Source: an uncultured Clostridia bacterium (GTDB taxonomy: Bacteria > Bacillota > Clostridia > UBA1381). From it: a DNA stretch of 64,000 nt. The position numbers and the translations under genes are program-made. The stretch spans positions 1 to 64,000 of the forward strand of contig CAKSDE010000013.1 in NCBI GenBank assembly GCA_934444735.1. The letters run 5' to 3'. Below the pieces are notes generated by a model that was given only the letters and a program-made list of their open reading frames with translations, did no database searches and was not told the origin of the DNA. Of the stretch, positions 51,535 to 60,608 are shown piece by piece. Position 1 is the stretch's first letter; each line of letters starts with the position of its first letter.

Positions 51535-52017
51535 TTAATAAATATACTTATAAATATTTCTTACCGGTATACCGTTTTGGACATTACATTCGGCGTAAGC
51601 GGTGGTATCGCCGTTTTCGTCAAGGATATAGAGCTTTCTCAGCCAGATTTTACCGTCTGCCCAATAGTACGGCTCGCCGAGATAGTAGTTTCCGAATTTG
51701 TCGGCAGGAACGGACAGCTCCCATGCAGCATTATTTACAAACTGCCACTCATTTTTCTGCGCAAGGTCTGTATACCAGCCGTTGCTTGTATAAAACGGTG
51801 CGTCCGAATCATACATTACCATACTGCGCCCATCGGCGGTATAGAGCTTTGTCACAACGTCCCAATAACTCGCAAACCAGCCGCGGCTTTTCATGTCCTC
51901 AACCTGACTGTCATCTACTTCAATGGTAGCACCTGTCTGGGTGTACATTGTTGCGGCGTCTGCTGCGCCGGTTAAAAGCATACATGCTAAAAGTGTTGTA
52001 ATAATCAATTTTTTCAA
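51535..52017 (-). CDS. Small secreted protein of unknown function
   Basis: A 160-residue protein with a signal peptide (MKKLIITTLLACMLLTGAADA, cleavage after ADA). The mature part is rich in Tyr, Trp and Asp (WFASYWDVVTKLYTADG, GWYTDLAQKNEWQF, YYLGEPYYWADGKIWLRKL) and probably folds as beta sheet, in the style of cell-surface repeat domains. I recognise no family. AGGAATT precedes the ATG. It is likely a single-gene unit between its own terminator and the CarB-like gene end. Confidence 0.7.
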   Translation of the reverse strand: MKKLIITTLLACMLLTGAADAATMYTQTGATIEVDDSQVEDMKSRGWFASYWDVVTKLYTADGRSMVMYDSDAPFYTSNGWYTDLAQKNEWQFVNNAAWELSVPADKFGNYYLGEPYYWADGKIWLRKLYILDENGDTTAYAECNVQNGIPVRNIYKYIY

Positions 52018-52075
52018 AGGTAATTCCTCCCCGATTTTTTAATATATACAATTATATAATATTTTGGCTGTTTTG

Positions 52076-55000
52076 TCAAATACTTTTTATACCGTCCACC
52101 GCCGCAAATGCAGCTGATACCGTAGTCATGTACGCTATGGATTGTTTTATCGCGGCACGGCGGATTTCGTGGTCGTCTGCGGCGGTATTTACAACGATTG
52201 CGACCTCGCCGTTTATCAGAGAGTCGCCGATATTCGGTCTGCCCTCGCGGATACGCTTTATGCGCTCGGCGCTGATGCCTTCCGCCTTTAATTCCGCGTA
52301 ATGCTCAGAGGGGGTAAGAACTTCAAATCCCGCCCCGATAAATTCGCGGCAGAGCTTTGCAAGATATATCTTGTCATGCTCATTTAAGTTTATAAATACC
52401 TTGCCCGATTTCGGCAGGGGAGAACCTGCCGCCTCCTGGGCTTTTGAAAATGCCTTGCCGAAAGTATCGTCAACGCTTATGACACTTCCGGTCGCGTGCA
52501 TCTCCGGCCCTAAAATCGGATCACATTCATCGAATATATCCCACGGGCAGACTACTTCTCTTATACCGAAATGATCAGGGAAAGGAATAGCCTTTTCGGG
52601 AAGAGTATTATCAAGAATTACGGTTATTGCAAAATCCACCATATCCGTTTTGCATATCTTTGATACAAACGGCAGAGTGCTTGATGCTCCGACCGATGCG
52701 CCGAGAAGATATATTTTGCCGTGATCTATGGCAAAACGGATATTTATAAGCCCCGATATTTCAAGCTCTGCGGCAAGCTTTTTGCTGTATGTGCAGATGC
52801 TCTCAAATTCTTCCGAAGAAAGACTTCTCGGCGGAATTACGCCTGCCGCGTCCTCCGAGTTTATCCCGGCGGATTCGATATGTTCGATAATCTCGGGGAT
52901 AAATATCTCGCCTTTGGCGCATACTGCGTCAATTTCATATTCTATTGCATTATATAAGAAGTTTTCTATTCTTATCGGGTTTTCCTCGTTAAGCTCCAAA
53001 CGCTCAATAAACATCAGCATTTCGCCCGACGAGTAAACCGTCTTATTTGTGCCGTTATAGGATAACAGTACGGGGTAGCCGATATTCTCGGCAATTGCAA
53101 GTGCCTCGTCCAAATCATGCGAAAGCTCGGTTCTGGGAGCGGCAACAGCGATTTTTTCAGCCAATGCACGAAAACGCGCTTTGTCTGCGAGAATGTTGTA
53201 TATGTCGGCATTTGCGCCCGAAACAGAAAAACCGTTATCTTCAAGTGCTTTTGTGATATATCCTGCATTTGTGCCGGCAAAATCGGTGATTATGACATCG
53301 GGCTTTTCGATTTTGCATACTTCAATAACGTCCTCAATCGTAATCGGCTCACAGTATGTCCTGTCGAACAGGTTGTCCGCTATCTTCTCGGGATTCATAT
53401 ATATAGTTTTGTAACCGTGCGCTTTAAGAGAGTGCGATGCAAGTACCGCTGCATAGCGTGATTCACCCATGCAGCCGATTTTGGTCGGGCCGGCACCGAT
53501 AATGAGCGCGGTTTTGCCGCCGAGCTTTTCGGCTGGTGCGGCGTTGTTATAGGTTAGCGAATATGCCGTGTCGCTTATTTTGATTGCGGCTTTTTGCGGT
53601 TCAATATCGCCCAAAAGCTCTAAAATATCCCTTTTTGAGATAGAGAGAATATCGGCGATATATTTATTTGAAAATCCGCATTTTTTAGCTTTTATAAGAA
53701 CAGGCTCGCTCGGCAGACGTCCTCTGTATTTTAAGAGTCTGTTTTCTGTCAGCAAAAGCTCATGGATTTCTTTTATAAAGTACTCGTTTATACAGGTTAT
53801 TTTGCTTATTTCCTCAATTGACGCACTTCTTCTGAGAGCCTCGTAAATGTATTTTAAATCCAGACTGCTCGGGGTTATGAGCCGTGTTAAAAGCTCTTCT
53901 TTGGTGACTTTCTCGGGGTGCCCCAAGCCGTATATGCCCGATGCGCGCAGTGACTTTTGCAATGCCTCGGAGAAGTTCTCGCCGATTCCGACAGCGCTCC
54001 CGACAGAACGCATCTTGGTATCTAAAATATCGACCGCGTCGGGGAAAGAGCTAAACGGAAATACAGGCGTGCGCACCGCGCTGTATGAGCGGTTTTCGCA
54101 ATAGTCGAGCATTGTGCCGCCCTTGTAAGGGATTTCCGAAAGCGATGCGCCGAAGATGATATCGGTCGCAATTTTTGCAATATCGATTCCTTTAACATCA
54201 GAGGCAAACGATGTGATTTTCGTAACATATGGAGTTACTTTTATTACAACCCATCTGCCTGTTTCGGGGTTTTTGGAAAAACGTATGTCGGCGAATCCGA
54301 CAATCTGCATAGCCTCAACGATTCGGTATGCCGCGTCCTCCATTTTTTTGTATTCCTTTTCGCTCAGAGTGACAACCGGGCTTACAATTGCCGAGTCGCC
54401 GCTGTGAACATCTAAGGGGTTTATGTTTTCTATTGAGGCAAGAGTGATGACGTTATTTTTAGAATCTCTCATGACCTCAAATTCAAATTCGTTTCGGTTA
54501 ATTAAAGCTTCGCTTATAAGAGCTGCGCCCGAAAGGCTTGAATTTAATACCGGCTCGATAAAGCGCTTTAATTCCTCCTTGTTGAAAACAAGGCTGTTCG
54601 TGTTGGAATATGTACTGTACGGCGCGCGGATTACAACATGATAATTGTATTTTTCCGCGGCTGCCTCCGCCTCCGAAAGGCTGTGTACAATGGTTCCGGC
54701 ATTTGTCTGTATGGCTAAAGAGTCCATGATATTTTTGAATTTTACCGCGTCCTCCGAACATTCTGTGGCATACATACTTACACCCGGCTGCTTTATGTCG
54801 TATTTTGAAAGTATTCCCGAAACGGCAAGCTCATGACAGAGAGTCATTGCGATTTTTCCGCCGAATATCGGCAATACGCAGTCGGGACGCTCGGTATCTA
54901 TGATTTTTTCGAGCGTTTCAATGTCGAGCGGTTCTTGGTAAAGACGTGAATTGGGGATCTCGTTTACCAATTGCGAATCGGGGTTTAGTATGACGGTTTC

Positions 55001-55126
55001 GTATCCAAGCTCGGAAAGTCTTGCGGCTGCGTCCTCCGCCATATACGAAAGCTCACCCGCACCGCCGATTTTGGATGCGCCCGCGCCTATTAGAAGTATC
55101 TTTTTTATATCATCGCGTTTTGTCAT
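52076..55126 (-). CDS. CarB-family protein with both ATP-grasp signatures lost
   Basis: A 1,016-residue protein with the whole layout of carbamoyl-phosphate synthase large subunit (usual length about 1,070): two synthase halves (KKILLIGAGASKIGG at 8-22; GKTALIIGAGPTKIGCMGE at 537-555), SIENINPLDVHSGDS (231-245), a central oligomerisation domain and an MGS-like C-terminus. The ATP-grasp metal motifs are destroyed: E-M-N-P-R is K296-V-T-P-Y300 in the first half, and E-V-N-P-R is G809-A-S-V-G813 in the second. The Arg of the E-D-R motif is also replaced in both. Catalysis as CarB is therefore unlikely, although the frame is intact. No carA is adjacent. Binding of a nucleotide regulator through the MGS-like domain is possible. 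Confidence 0.75.
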   Translation of the reverse strand: MTKRDDIKKILLIGAGASKIGGAGELSYMAEDAAARLSELGYETVILNPDSQLVNEIPNSRLYQEPLDIETLEKIIDTERPDCVLPIFGGKIAMTLCHELAVSGILSKYDIKQPGVSMYATECSEDAVKFKNIMDSLAIQTNAGTIVHSLSEAEAAAEKYNYHVVIRAPYSTYSNTNSLVFNKEELKRFIEPVLNSSLSGAALISEALINRNEFEFEVMRDSKNNVITLASIENINPLDVHSGDSAIVSPVVTLSEKEYKKMEDAAYRIVEAMQIVGFADIRFSKNPETGRWVVIKVTPYVTKITSFASDVKGIDIAKIATDIIFGASLSEIPYKGGTMLDYCENRSYSAVRTPVFPFSSFPDAVDILDTKMRSVGSAVGIGENFSEALQKSLRASGIYGLGHPEKVTKEELLTRLITPSSLDLKYIYEALRRSASIEEISKITCINEYFIKEIHELLLTENRLLKYRGRLPSEPVLIKAKKCGFSNKYIADILSISKRDILELLGDIEPQKAAIKISDTAYSLTYNNAAPAEKLGGKTALIIGAGPTKIGCMGESRYAAVLASHSLKAHGYKTIYMNPEKIADNLFDRTYCEPITIEDVIEVCKIEKPDVIITDFAGTNAGYITKALEDNGFSVSGANADIYNILADKARFRALAEKIAVAAPRTELSHDLDEALAIAENIGYPVLLSYNGTNKTVYSSGEMLMFIERLELNEENPIRIENFLYNAIEYEIDAVCAKGEIFIPEIIEHIESAGINSEDAAGVIPPRSLSSEEFESICTYSKKLAAELEISGLINIRFAIDHGKIYLLGASVGASSTLPFVSKICKTDMVDFAITVILDNTLPEKAIPFPDHFGIREVVCPWDIFDECDPILGPEMHATGSVISVDDTFGKAFSKAQEAAGSPLPKSGKVFINLNEHDKIYLAKLCREFIGAGFEVLTPSEHYAELKAEGISAERIKRIREGRPNIGDSLINGEVAIVVNTAADDHEIRRAAIKQSIAYMTTVSAAFAAVDGIKSI

Positions 55127-55290
55127 CTGAATTTCTCCTAACCTGTATTTTATAATTGGGTAAAAAGCAAAATTTGCATTTTTCTAAAGTCTCTCTTTAT
55201 TATATCACTTATTCGGTAAATAAGATAGTGTTTTTTTCTAAAAAAACAGATTTTTTCAAAGTTTGGGCAATTTCTATAAAATGGGGGTGT

Positions 55291-55325
55291 AAAAAAGGAG
55301 TTGTATTTTTCTACAACTCCTTTTG
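55291..55325. terminator. Terminator of the oadB operon
   Basis: Stem AAAAGGAGTTGT/ACAACTCCTTTT with A-run and T-run, on the minus strand right after the OadG-like gene. Confidence 0.75.
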
Positions 55326-55336
55326 AACCGGATTTT

Positions 55337-55468
55337 TTATTTTTTTGATCCGATTTTGTTTAAAAGCATGGTAAGCAGTATAATAACCCCGATAACAACC
55401 AAAATATTGAGCATACCTACGCCCATGTAGTAAAGATTATCGATAAAATTCATAAAATTAGCTTGCAT
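55337..55468 (-). CDS. 43-residue OadG-like single-helix subunit
   Basis: ATG at 55468, stop at 55337. The product is MQANFMNFIDNLYYMGVGML, one hydrophobic helix (NILVVIGVIILLTMLL) and the end NKIGSKK. AGGAGGT, overlapping the oadB stop region, lies eight bases upstream, so the two genes are coupled. The sequence (helix with MGVGML before it) resembles the membrane part of the gamma subunit of Na+-translocating decarboxylases without its cytosolic tail. It is followed by a terminator. The subunit role is inferred from position and shape. Confidence 0.7.
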   Translation of the reverse strand: MQANFMNFIDNLYYMGVGMLNILVVIGVIILLTMLLNKIGSKK

Positions 55469-55481
55469 TTGTTTTTACCTC

Positions 55482-56582
55482 CTATTTCAAGAAAAAGTTA
55501 AGGATTAAACCGCCGGCTATAACAGAGGCGATCTGTCCCGAAACGTTTACGCCGATTGAGTGCATAAGCAAGAAGTTCTGGTTATCCTCGGCAAGTCCCA
55601 TTTTATGCACTATACGTCCCGACATCGGGAACGCCGATATACCTGCCGCTCCGATCATCGGGTTTATTTTCTTCTTTAAAAAGAGGTTTAGTATTTTTGC
55701 AAATATTACACCGCCTGCGGTGTCGAAGATGAATGCAACAAGACCGAGCGCCAGAATCATGAGTGTTTCGGGCTTTAAGAAGTTGTCAGCCTGCATTTGT
55801 GATGCGATGGTGATACCCAAAAATATTGTTATAAGATTTGCCAAAACCTTTTGCGCCGTCTCGGAGAGTGAATTTAAGACTCCGCACTCACGGATAAGGT
55901 TTCCGAACATCAAAAATCCGATAAGGGCAACCGAGGACGGCGAAACAAGTCCCGCAATTACCGTTATTATAATCGGGAAGAGGATTCTTGTGCGCTTTGA
56001 AACGTCTTTTTGAACATAGTCCATTCTGATAAGGCGCTCTTTTTTGGTGGTTAAGAGCTTGATTACCGGCGGCTGGATAATCGGGACGAGCGCCATATAC
56101 GAATATGCCGCAACCATAATCGCGCCGATATATTTTGAATTGAGCGCCTGTGCCACAACGATAGATGTCGGGCCGTCCGCAGCACCTATTATTGCAATTG
56201 AGGCTGCGTCCTTGATGTCGAAAAAGATTGATGCGGCACAGAGTGTAAAAAATATTCCGAATTGAGCTGCAGCACCGAATATCATAAGCTTGGGGTTTGA
56301 TAAAAGCGGGCCGAAGTCGATCATCGCGCCGATTCCTATAAAGAGAATCAGCGGAAAAAGCTCGTTTGCTATACCTGCGTTATAAAGAGTGGTTAAAACA
56401 CCGCCGTCACCTATTGCGCCCGAAAAAGGCAGATTTACCAAAATTGCGCCGAAGCCGATAGGCAGCAGGAGCGACGGTTCCATATCCTTTTTTATCGCAA
56501 GCCATATGAGAATACCGCCTATAATCCACATTATTATAAGCCCCGGGGTGATTGCCGTTAAATTTCCTATAATTGTTTCCAT
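55482..56582 (-). CDS. oadB: Sodium ion-translocating decarboxylase subunit beta
   Basis: A 366-residue membrane protein of the OadB/MmdB/GcdB family with about ten helices. Recognisable parts: GAMIDFGPLLSNPKLM, AIIGAADGPTSIVVAQAL (Na+ site region with D and S), PVIKLLTT, and GAAGISAFPMSGRIVHKMG near the end. The subunit couples decarboxylation of oxaloacetate, methylmalonyl-CoA or glutaconyl-CoA to Na+ export. The carboxyltransferase and biotin subunits are not in the window, so the substrate is open. It is co-transcribed with the OadG-like gene behind a clear promoter. Confidence 0.93.
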   Translation of the reverse strand: METIIGNLTAITPGLIIMWIIGGILIWLAIKKDMEPSLLLPIGFGAILVNLPFSGAIGDGGVLTTLYNAGIANELFPLILFIGIGAMIDFGPLLSNPKLMIFGAAAQFGIFFTLCAASIFFDIKDAASIAIIGAADGPTSIVVAQALNSKYIGAIMVAAYSYMALVPIIQPPVIKLLTTKKERLIRMDYVQKDVSKRTRILFPIIITVIAGLVSPSSVALIGFLMFGNLIRECGVLNSLSETAQKVLANLITIFLGITIASQMQADNFLKPETLMILALGLVAFIFDTAGGVIFAKILNLFLKKKINPMIGAAGISAFPMSGRIVHKMGLAEDNQNFLLMHSIGVNVSGQIASVIAGGLILNFFLK

Positions 56583-56651
56583 TTTCTTCCTCCTGATTTT
56601 TTATAAAATGGGTAAATATTTCTTTACAGTCCATTTTTTAATGTAAATATT

Positions 56652-56680
56652 ATCATATCATATATTCTCTCCCATTGCAA
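56652..56680 (-). promoter_or_regulatory. Promoter of oadB
   Basis: On the minus strand TTGCAA (56680-56675), 17-base spacer, TATGAT (56657-56652); CAGGAGGAA before the oadB ATG is the ribosome site. Confidence 0.65.
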
Positions 56681-56763
56681 GATAAATTTATAATTTATGT
56701 AGGAAAATACCAAACAAAATATGAAAAAAATAAAAATAATCTTTAAATAATGGCATTTTTCTA

Positions 56764-56792
56764 TTGTAACTTGATTTTTTTTGTGGTAAAAT
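56764..56792 (+). promoter_or_regulatory. Promoter of the YesL-like gene and possibly mnmG
   Basis: TTGTAA (56764-56769), 17-base spacer, TAAAAT (56787-56792), 34 bases before the start codon. Confidence 0.6.
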
Positions 56793-56826
56793 AAAAGTAT
56801 TATTTTTTTAGAAAGGTTTGGCGGTT

Positions 56827-57648
56827 ATGGGACTGTTTGATTACGGAAAGGAAGGCCCGGGTGTATCAAAAGACGCACCGAAAAAGAAGGGCGTATTTTT
56901 ATTTTTTGAGCTTTTGGGGAGAAAAATCGGGAAATTTGTTCAAATTAATATATTATATTTTATTGCGAGCCTGCCGATGCTTGCCGTGGGCTTTTTGCTG
57001 GGAACGTTTTTTGCGAGATATGCCGGGAATATCATGGGAGTGGATCTTTCGCAGAATCCGGTTATACTTACGATGGCATCGCTCTTTTTCTGCGTGTGCT
57101 TTGTTGTGTTTATCGGCTCGGGGCCGGCGTCTGCCGCACTTGCCAATTTTAACAGGTGCGTCATAAGGGAGGAGCATACATATGTTGCGGCGGATTTTTG
57201 TGAGGTTTACCGCAAGAATTTCAAGCAGAGCATGATTGTAAGCATAATAAATCCGATTATCGCATTTGCGCTTATGTTCGGCATGATGTTTTACGGCGTT
57301 CAGTATCTCACAACACCAAATTCGGTTTTCTGGCTTGTTGCGATGATTATAATGGGTATCGTTCTTGCGATATTTGTCGGTGCGTGTTTTTATATTTATC
57401 AGCTTATGATAACGTTTGAAAATACCGTATTTGAGCTTTACAAAAACGCGGTGATTCTATCTCTTATGAGCTTGCCGCAGAATGTTTTATACATAATTAT
57501 TGTAATGGCTTTAAGCTACTTTGTATTTATGTCACTGACTCCGATTGTGTCGCTGATAATTGCATTTTTACTATGGATTTCGGTGATGAGATTTTTGGTG
57601 GAATTCGGTGCTGCAAGAAAAATAAAATCAAAATTGTTGGATAAATAA
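56827..57648 (+). CDS. YesL/DUF624-family membrane protein
   Basis: A 273-residue protein with about six hydrophobic helices. The opening MGLFDYGKEGPGVSKD and the segment PASAALANFNRCVIREEHTY match DUF624 (YesL-like), and KNAVILSLMSLPQNVLY fits the second half. YesL proteins are often near sugar ABC transporters but their role is unknown. ATG at 56827 follows AGAAAGG; GTG-type starts further up lack a site. mnmG starts 23 bases after its stop, so it may share this transcript. Confidence 0.78.
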   Translation: MGLFDYGKEGPGVSKDAPKKKGVFLFFELLGRKIGKFVQINILYFIASLPMLAVGFLLGTFFARYAGNIMGVDLSQNPVILTMASLFFCVCFVVFIGSGPASAALANFNRCVIREEHTYVAADFCEVYRKNFKQSMIVSIINPIIAFALMFGMMFYGVQYLTTPNSVFWLVAMIIMGIVLAIFVGACFYIYQLMITFENTVFELYKNAVILSLMSLPQNVLYIIIVMALSYFVFMSLTPIVSLIIAFLLWISVMRFLVEFGAARKIKSKLLDK

Positions 57649-57671
57649 AGGATTTAATTAAGGAGTAGAAC

Positions 57672-59537
57672 ATGACGGAATTTTTGGATAGCTATGATGT
57701 GGCGGTAATAGGCGGCGGACACGCGGGGATTGAGGCAGCTTTGGCGGCGGCAAGACTGGGTATGAAAACGGTGATTTTTTCGATAAGCTTGGATTGTCTT
57801 GCAAATCTTCCGTGCAACCCGAGTATCGGCGGCACGGCAAAGGGACATTTGGTAAGGGAGATTGACGCTTTGGGCGGTCAGATGGGTAAGGCGGCGGATC
57901 GGACCTTTTTGCAGTCCAAGATGTTAAACCGCGGCAAGGGTCCGGCGGTACATTCTTTGAGATGCCAGATTGACCGCAAGCGTTATCATATAGAAATGAA
58001 ACACACATTGGAGGATCAGCCCAATTTGCAGGTAAAACAGGCTGAAATTGTTGAGATTTTAGAGGATAACGGGAAGATTTCGGGAGTTGTTACCCATTTA
58101 GGAATAGCATATGCTGCAAAGGCGGTAATCGTTGCAACGGGTACATATCTGCGCGGAAGAGTGTTGATCGGCGATTATGAGCGTGAGAGCGGCCCGGACG
58201 GAACGTTCCCGGCAAAGGCGCTTTCGGCGAGTCTTAAAAATCTGGGAGTGGAGCTTTTGCGCTTTAAGACGGGAACGCCTGCGAGAATACACGGCAAAAC
58301 CATAGATTATTCCAAGATGGAGCAGGAGTTCGGCGATGAGCAGATAACACCGTTTTCGTTTGAAACGGAAACTCCGGGCGAGAATAAGGTTTCCTGCTGG
58401 CTGACCTACACAAATCCCGAAACGCACAAGATTATAATGGATAATATAGATAAAGCGCCGATGTATAACGGCAAGGTTGAGGGGATAGGCCCGAGATATT
58501 GCCCGTCCATCGAGGATAAGATAATGCGCTTTAAGGATAAAAAGCGCCATCAGCTTTTCATGGAGCCGATGGGACTTGACACAAATGAGGTATACGCACA
58601 GGGTATAAGCACGGGACTTCCCGAGGAGGTTCAGGTGAAGATGTTAAGGACTATTGCCGGACTTGAACACGTTGAAATTATGCGCCCGGCTTATGCTATA
58701 GAGTATGACTGCATTGATCCGACGCAGCTTTTGGCAACGCTTGAATTTAAAAAGATACCCGGACTTTACGGCGCAGGTCAGTTTAACGGGACGAGCGGAT
58801 ATGAGGAGGCGGCGGCGCAGGGACTTATCGCCGGCATAAATGCGGCATTGAAGATTAAGGGCGAAGAGCCTGTTATAATCGACCGTTCGCAAGCATATAT
58901 CGGCACGCTTATCGATGATCTTATCACGAAAGGTACGAATGAACCGTACCGAATGATGACATCGCGCTCGGAATACCGGCTTATGTTAAGACAGGACAAT
59001 GCAGATGAGCGCTTAACGCCGATCGGTTACAGAGTCGGGTTGATTTCTGAGGAAAGATACCAAAAATTCCTCAAAAAACAGGAGCTTGTGGCAGAAGAAA
59101 TAAAAAGACTGCAAAAGACGGTAGTTGTGCCGAGAGTGGCAAATCCGTTTTTTGAGAAGTACGGAAGTTCGGCAATCTCAACCGGAATACATATGTCGGA
59201 TATAATAAAAAGACCTGAGATGAATTATGAAATTATGGCGGAGATAGATCCCGAAAGACCGGAGCTTTCGCATGATGTTACGGAACAGGCGGAAATTAAG
59301 CTGAAATATGAGGGATATATCGAAAAGCAGAAGATTCAGATAAATCAGTTTAAAAAGCTGGAGAATAAAAAGCTCCCCGAGGACATTGATTACGATGAAA
59401 TTTACGGACTTCGCATAGAGGCGCGTCAAAAGCTTTCCAAAATCAGACCTCTCTCGCTCGGTCAGGCATCGAGAATATCCGGTGTTTCGCCGGCAGACAT
59501 ATCGGTATTAGTAATATGGCTCGAATCGAAGGGCTAA
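57672..59537 (+). CDS. mnmG: tRNA uridine-5-carboxymethylaminomethyl modification enzyme MnmG
   Basis: A 621-residue FAD enzyme of normal length. FAD motif VAVIGGGHAGIEAALAAARLG (11-31), LPCNPSIGGTAKGHLVREID, GTYLRGRVLIG, and the GidA signature GQFNGTSGYEEAAAQG near residue 370, then the C-terminal helical domain that binds MnmE. With MnmE it makes the cmnm5 group at wobble uridine of several tRNAs. AAGGAG precedes the ATG. Its usual neighbour mnmE is not here; the gene follows a YesL-like gene instead and is followed by two MITE-like repeats. Confidence 0.96.
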   Translation: MTEFLDSYDVAVIGGGHAGIEAALAAARLGMKTVIFSISLDCLANLPCNPSIGGTAKGHLVREIDALGGQMGKAADRTFLQSKMLNRGKGPAVHSLRCQIDRKRYHIEMKHTLEDQPNLQVKQAEIVEILEDNGKISGVVTHLGIAYAAKAVIVATGTYLRGRVLIGDYERESGPDGTFPAKALSASLKNLGVELLRFKTGTPARIHGKTIDYSKMEQEFGDEQITPFSFETETPGENKVSCWLTYTNPETHKIIMDNIDKAPMYNGKVEGIGPRYCPSIEDKIMRFKDKKRHQLFMEPMGLDTNEVYAQGISTGLPEEVQVKMLRTIAGLEHVEIMRPAYAIEYDCIDPTQLLATLEFKKIPGLYGAGQFNGTSGYEEAAAQGLIAGINAALKIKGEEPVIIDRSQAYIGTLIDDLITKGTNEPYRMMTSRSEYRLMLRQDNADERLTPIGYRVGLISEERYQKFLKKQELVAEEIKRLQKTVVVPRVANPFFEKYGSSAISTGIHMSDIIKRPEMNYEIMAEIDPERPELSHDVTEQAEIKLKYEGYIEKQKIQINQFKKLENKKLPEDIDYDEIYGLRIEARQKLSKIRPLSLGQASRISGVSPADISVLVIWLESKG

Positions 59538-59559
59538 GACGGGGCTGTAAAAAAAGTCC

Positions 59560-59718
59560 GGATCGCAAAATGCACGTTTTTTGATATTGAAGTTAGAAAG
59601 TTTTATTCTATCTGTATTTTCGGGTTGTGACATTTTGCTACGAACAAACTGAACCCTCGGAGTACACTTGTACGCCGTCGGGTTCAGTTTGTCCGTTCCG
59701 CAGCATTTTTTACTATCC
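59560..59718 (+). repeat. MITE-like repeat, copy E (159 bp)
   Basis: Ends GGATCGCAAAATGC and GCATTTTTTACTATCC are imperfect inverted repeats. The core hairpin has 13-base perfect arms ACAAACTGAACCC/GGGTTCAGTTTGT (59644-59656, 59680-59692) followed by TTTGTCCGTTCCGCAGCATTTT. It is the most complete copy. Confidence 0.8.
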
Positions 59719-59810
59719 CCTTGATTGTGCGATTTTAAAGATGTGTATTTTTAATTTACGCTATGCAAAAATCTTACCACTCGGGCGTCGAAACAAGCGA
59801 CATATATTTC

Positions 59811-59833
59811 ATTGTGAATTGAAAATTCACAAT
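59811..59833. repeat. AT-rich palindrome
   Basis: ATTGTGAATT-GAA-AATTCACAAT, perfect ten-base arms. Similar sequences often end small mobile repeats in Clostridia. Confidence 0.6.
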
Positions 59834-59879
59834 TCAATCATAACGCTGTTTCTCCTTTTTCCCAAAAACCTTTGGTTTT

Positions 59880-59942
59880 CGGGAGCCCTGTTGATGTACA
59901 CCGTCGGGATTGATTTTTACATTCTGCACGCATTTTCCTGTT
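59880..59942 (+). repeat. MITE-like repeat, copy F (partial, decayed)
   Basis: Only the right half is recognisable: TGTACACCGTCGGGATTGAT, then ACATTCTGCACGCATTTTCC. Confidence 0.5.
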
Positions 59943-60001
59943 CCTTGGGGTGTAGTGAAAAAATACGCACCGATCGCTTACGCTATGTAGCTTATCTAAA
60001 G

Positions 60002-60035
60002 TAAAATAAAACTGCGCCAAAAGCGCAGTTTTATT
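60002..60035. terminator. Terminator of the spoIIIA operon
   Basis: Stem AATAAAACTGCGC/GCGCAGTTTTATT with loop CAAAA; T-rich on both strands. It lies directly after the spoIIIAH stop codon on the minus strand. Confidence 0.85.
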
Positions 60036-60581
60036 TTACTTTACTTCTACAATCTTTACGTTAGCCGGATCAACGCTTAATTGAGATGAGGCGATATCCT
60101 TGAGTTTTGCCGCGTCTGTTTCGGAAAAGTCCTTTTTCTTCACGGTTATTTCCACATTCTCGCCGTCTATGTAGACCGAGATTTCTTTAAATCCCTTAGC
60201 CTTTGCGGCACTCTCGATTGCGGTTTCTTTTTCCACATTTGACGCGGTATCCAGAATCTGCTGCTGCGCTTTTTTTCTTATATCCTCATCAAATTCCTGG
60301 TTTGCTGCCGTCTGTTCCAAAATCTCGAGCGACTTTGAGCGTGAATTTTCCTTTTCGAGCTTTGCCTGTGCAAAGTAATTTGATGAAGATACGGCGGCTG
60401 CCTCCTCGCTTTTATCATTATCCACATACTGTGCCTCACCGAGTTTTTTTGCTTGAGTTGAGTAGCTCTTGCCGTCGGTCACCTTGACAGTGTCCTGATA
60501 TGACCAGTTCAGGTATCCCGCAACACCGATTAACACAACCAGCGCCGCCGCTATTATTTCCTTTTTCTTCAATACCATCAT
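60036..60581 (-). CDS. spoIIIAH: Stage III sporulation protein AH
   Basis: A 181-residue mother-cell membrane protein. N-terminal helix (IIAAALVVLIGVAGYLNWSY), a charged linker and a C-terminal ring-building domain (about 100-180) ending SQLSVDPANVKIVEVK. SpoIIIAH pairs with forespore SpoIIQ and is part of the channel between the two cells. It is the last gene of the operon, 27 bases after spoIIIAG, and a terminator follows. The C-terminal domain is clearly of the family; the linker differs from B. subtilis. Confidence 0.92.
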   Translation of the reverse strand: MMVLKKKEIIAAALVVLIGVAGYLNWSYQDTVKVTDGKSYSTQAKKLGEAQYVDNDKSEEAAAVSSSNYFAQAKLEKENSRSKSLEILEQTAANQEFDEDIRKKAQQQILDTASNVEKETAIESAAKAKGFKEISVYIDGENVEITVKKKDFSETDAAKLKDIASSQLSVDPANVKIVEVK

Positions 60582-60608
60582 TCTTATTCTTTCCTTTCAT
60601 TTTTATTT

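Larger units (their letters stand above)
59538..60035. other. Intergenic region between mnmG and spoIIIAH with repeats
   Basis: Holds MITE-like copies E (59560-59718) and F (about 59880-59942), an AT-rich palindrome at 59811-59833 and the bidirectional terminator at 60002-60035. No gene seen. Confidence 0.75.

Noticed and set aside
52076..55126. Ordinary CarB
   Set aside because: The E-x-N-P-R metal motifs of both ATP-grasp halves are absent; annotating it as an active carbamoyl-phosphate synthase would mislead.
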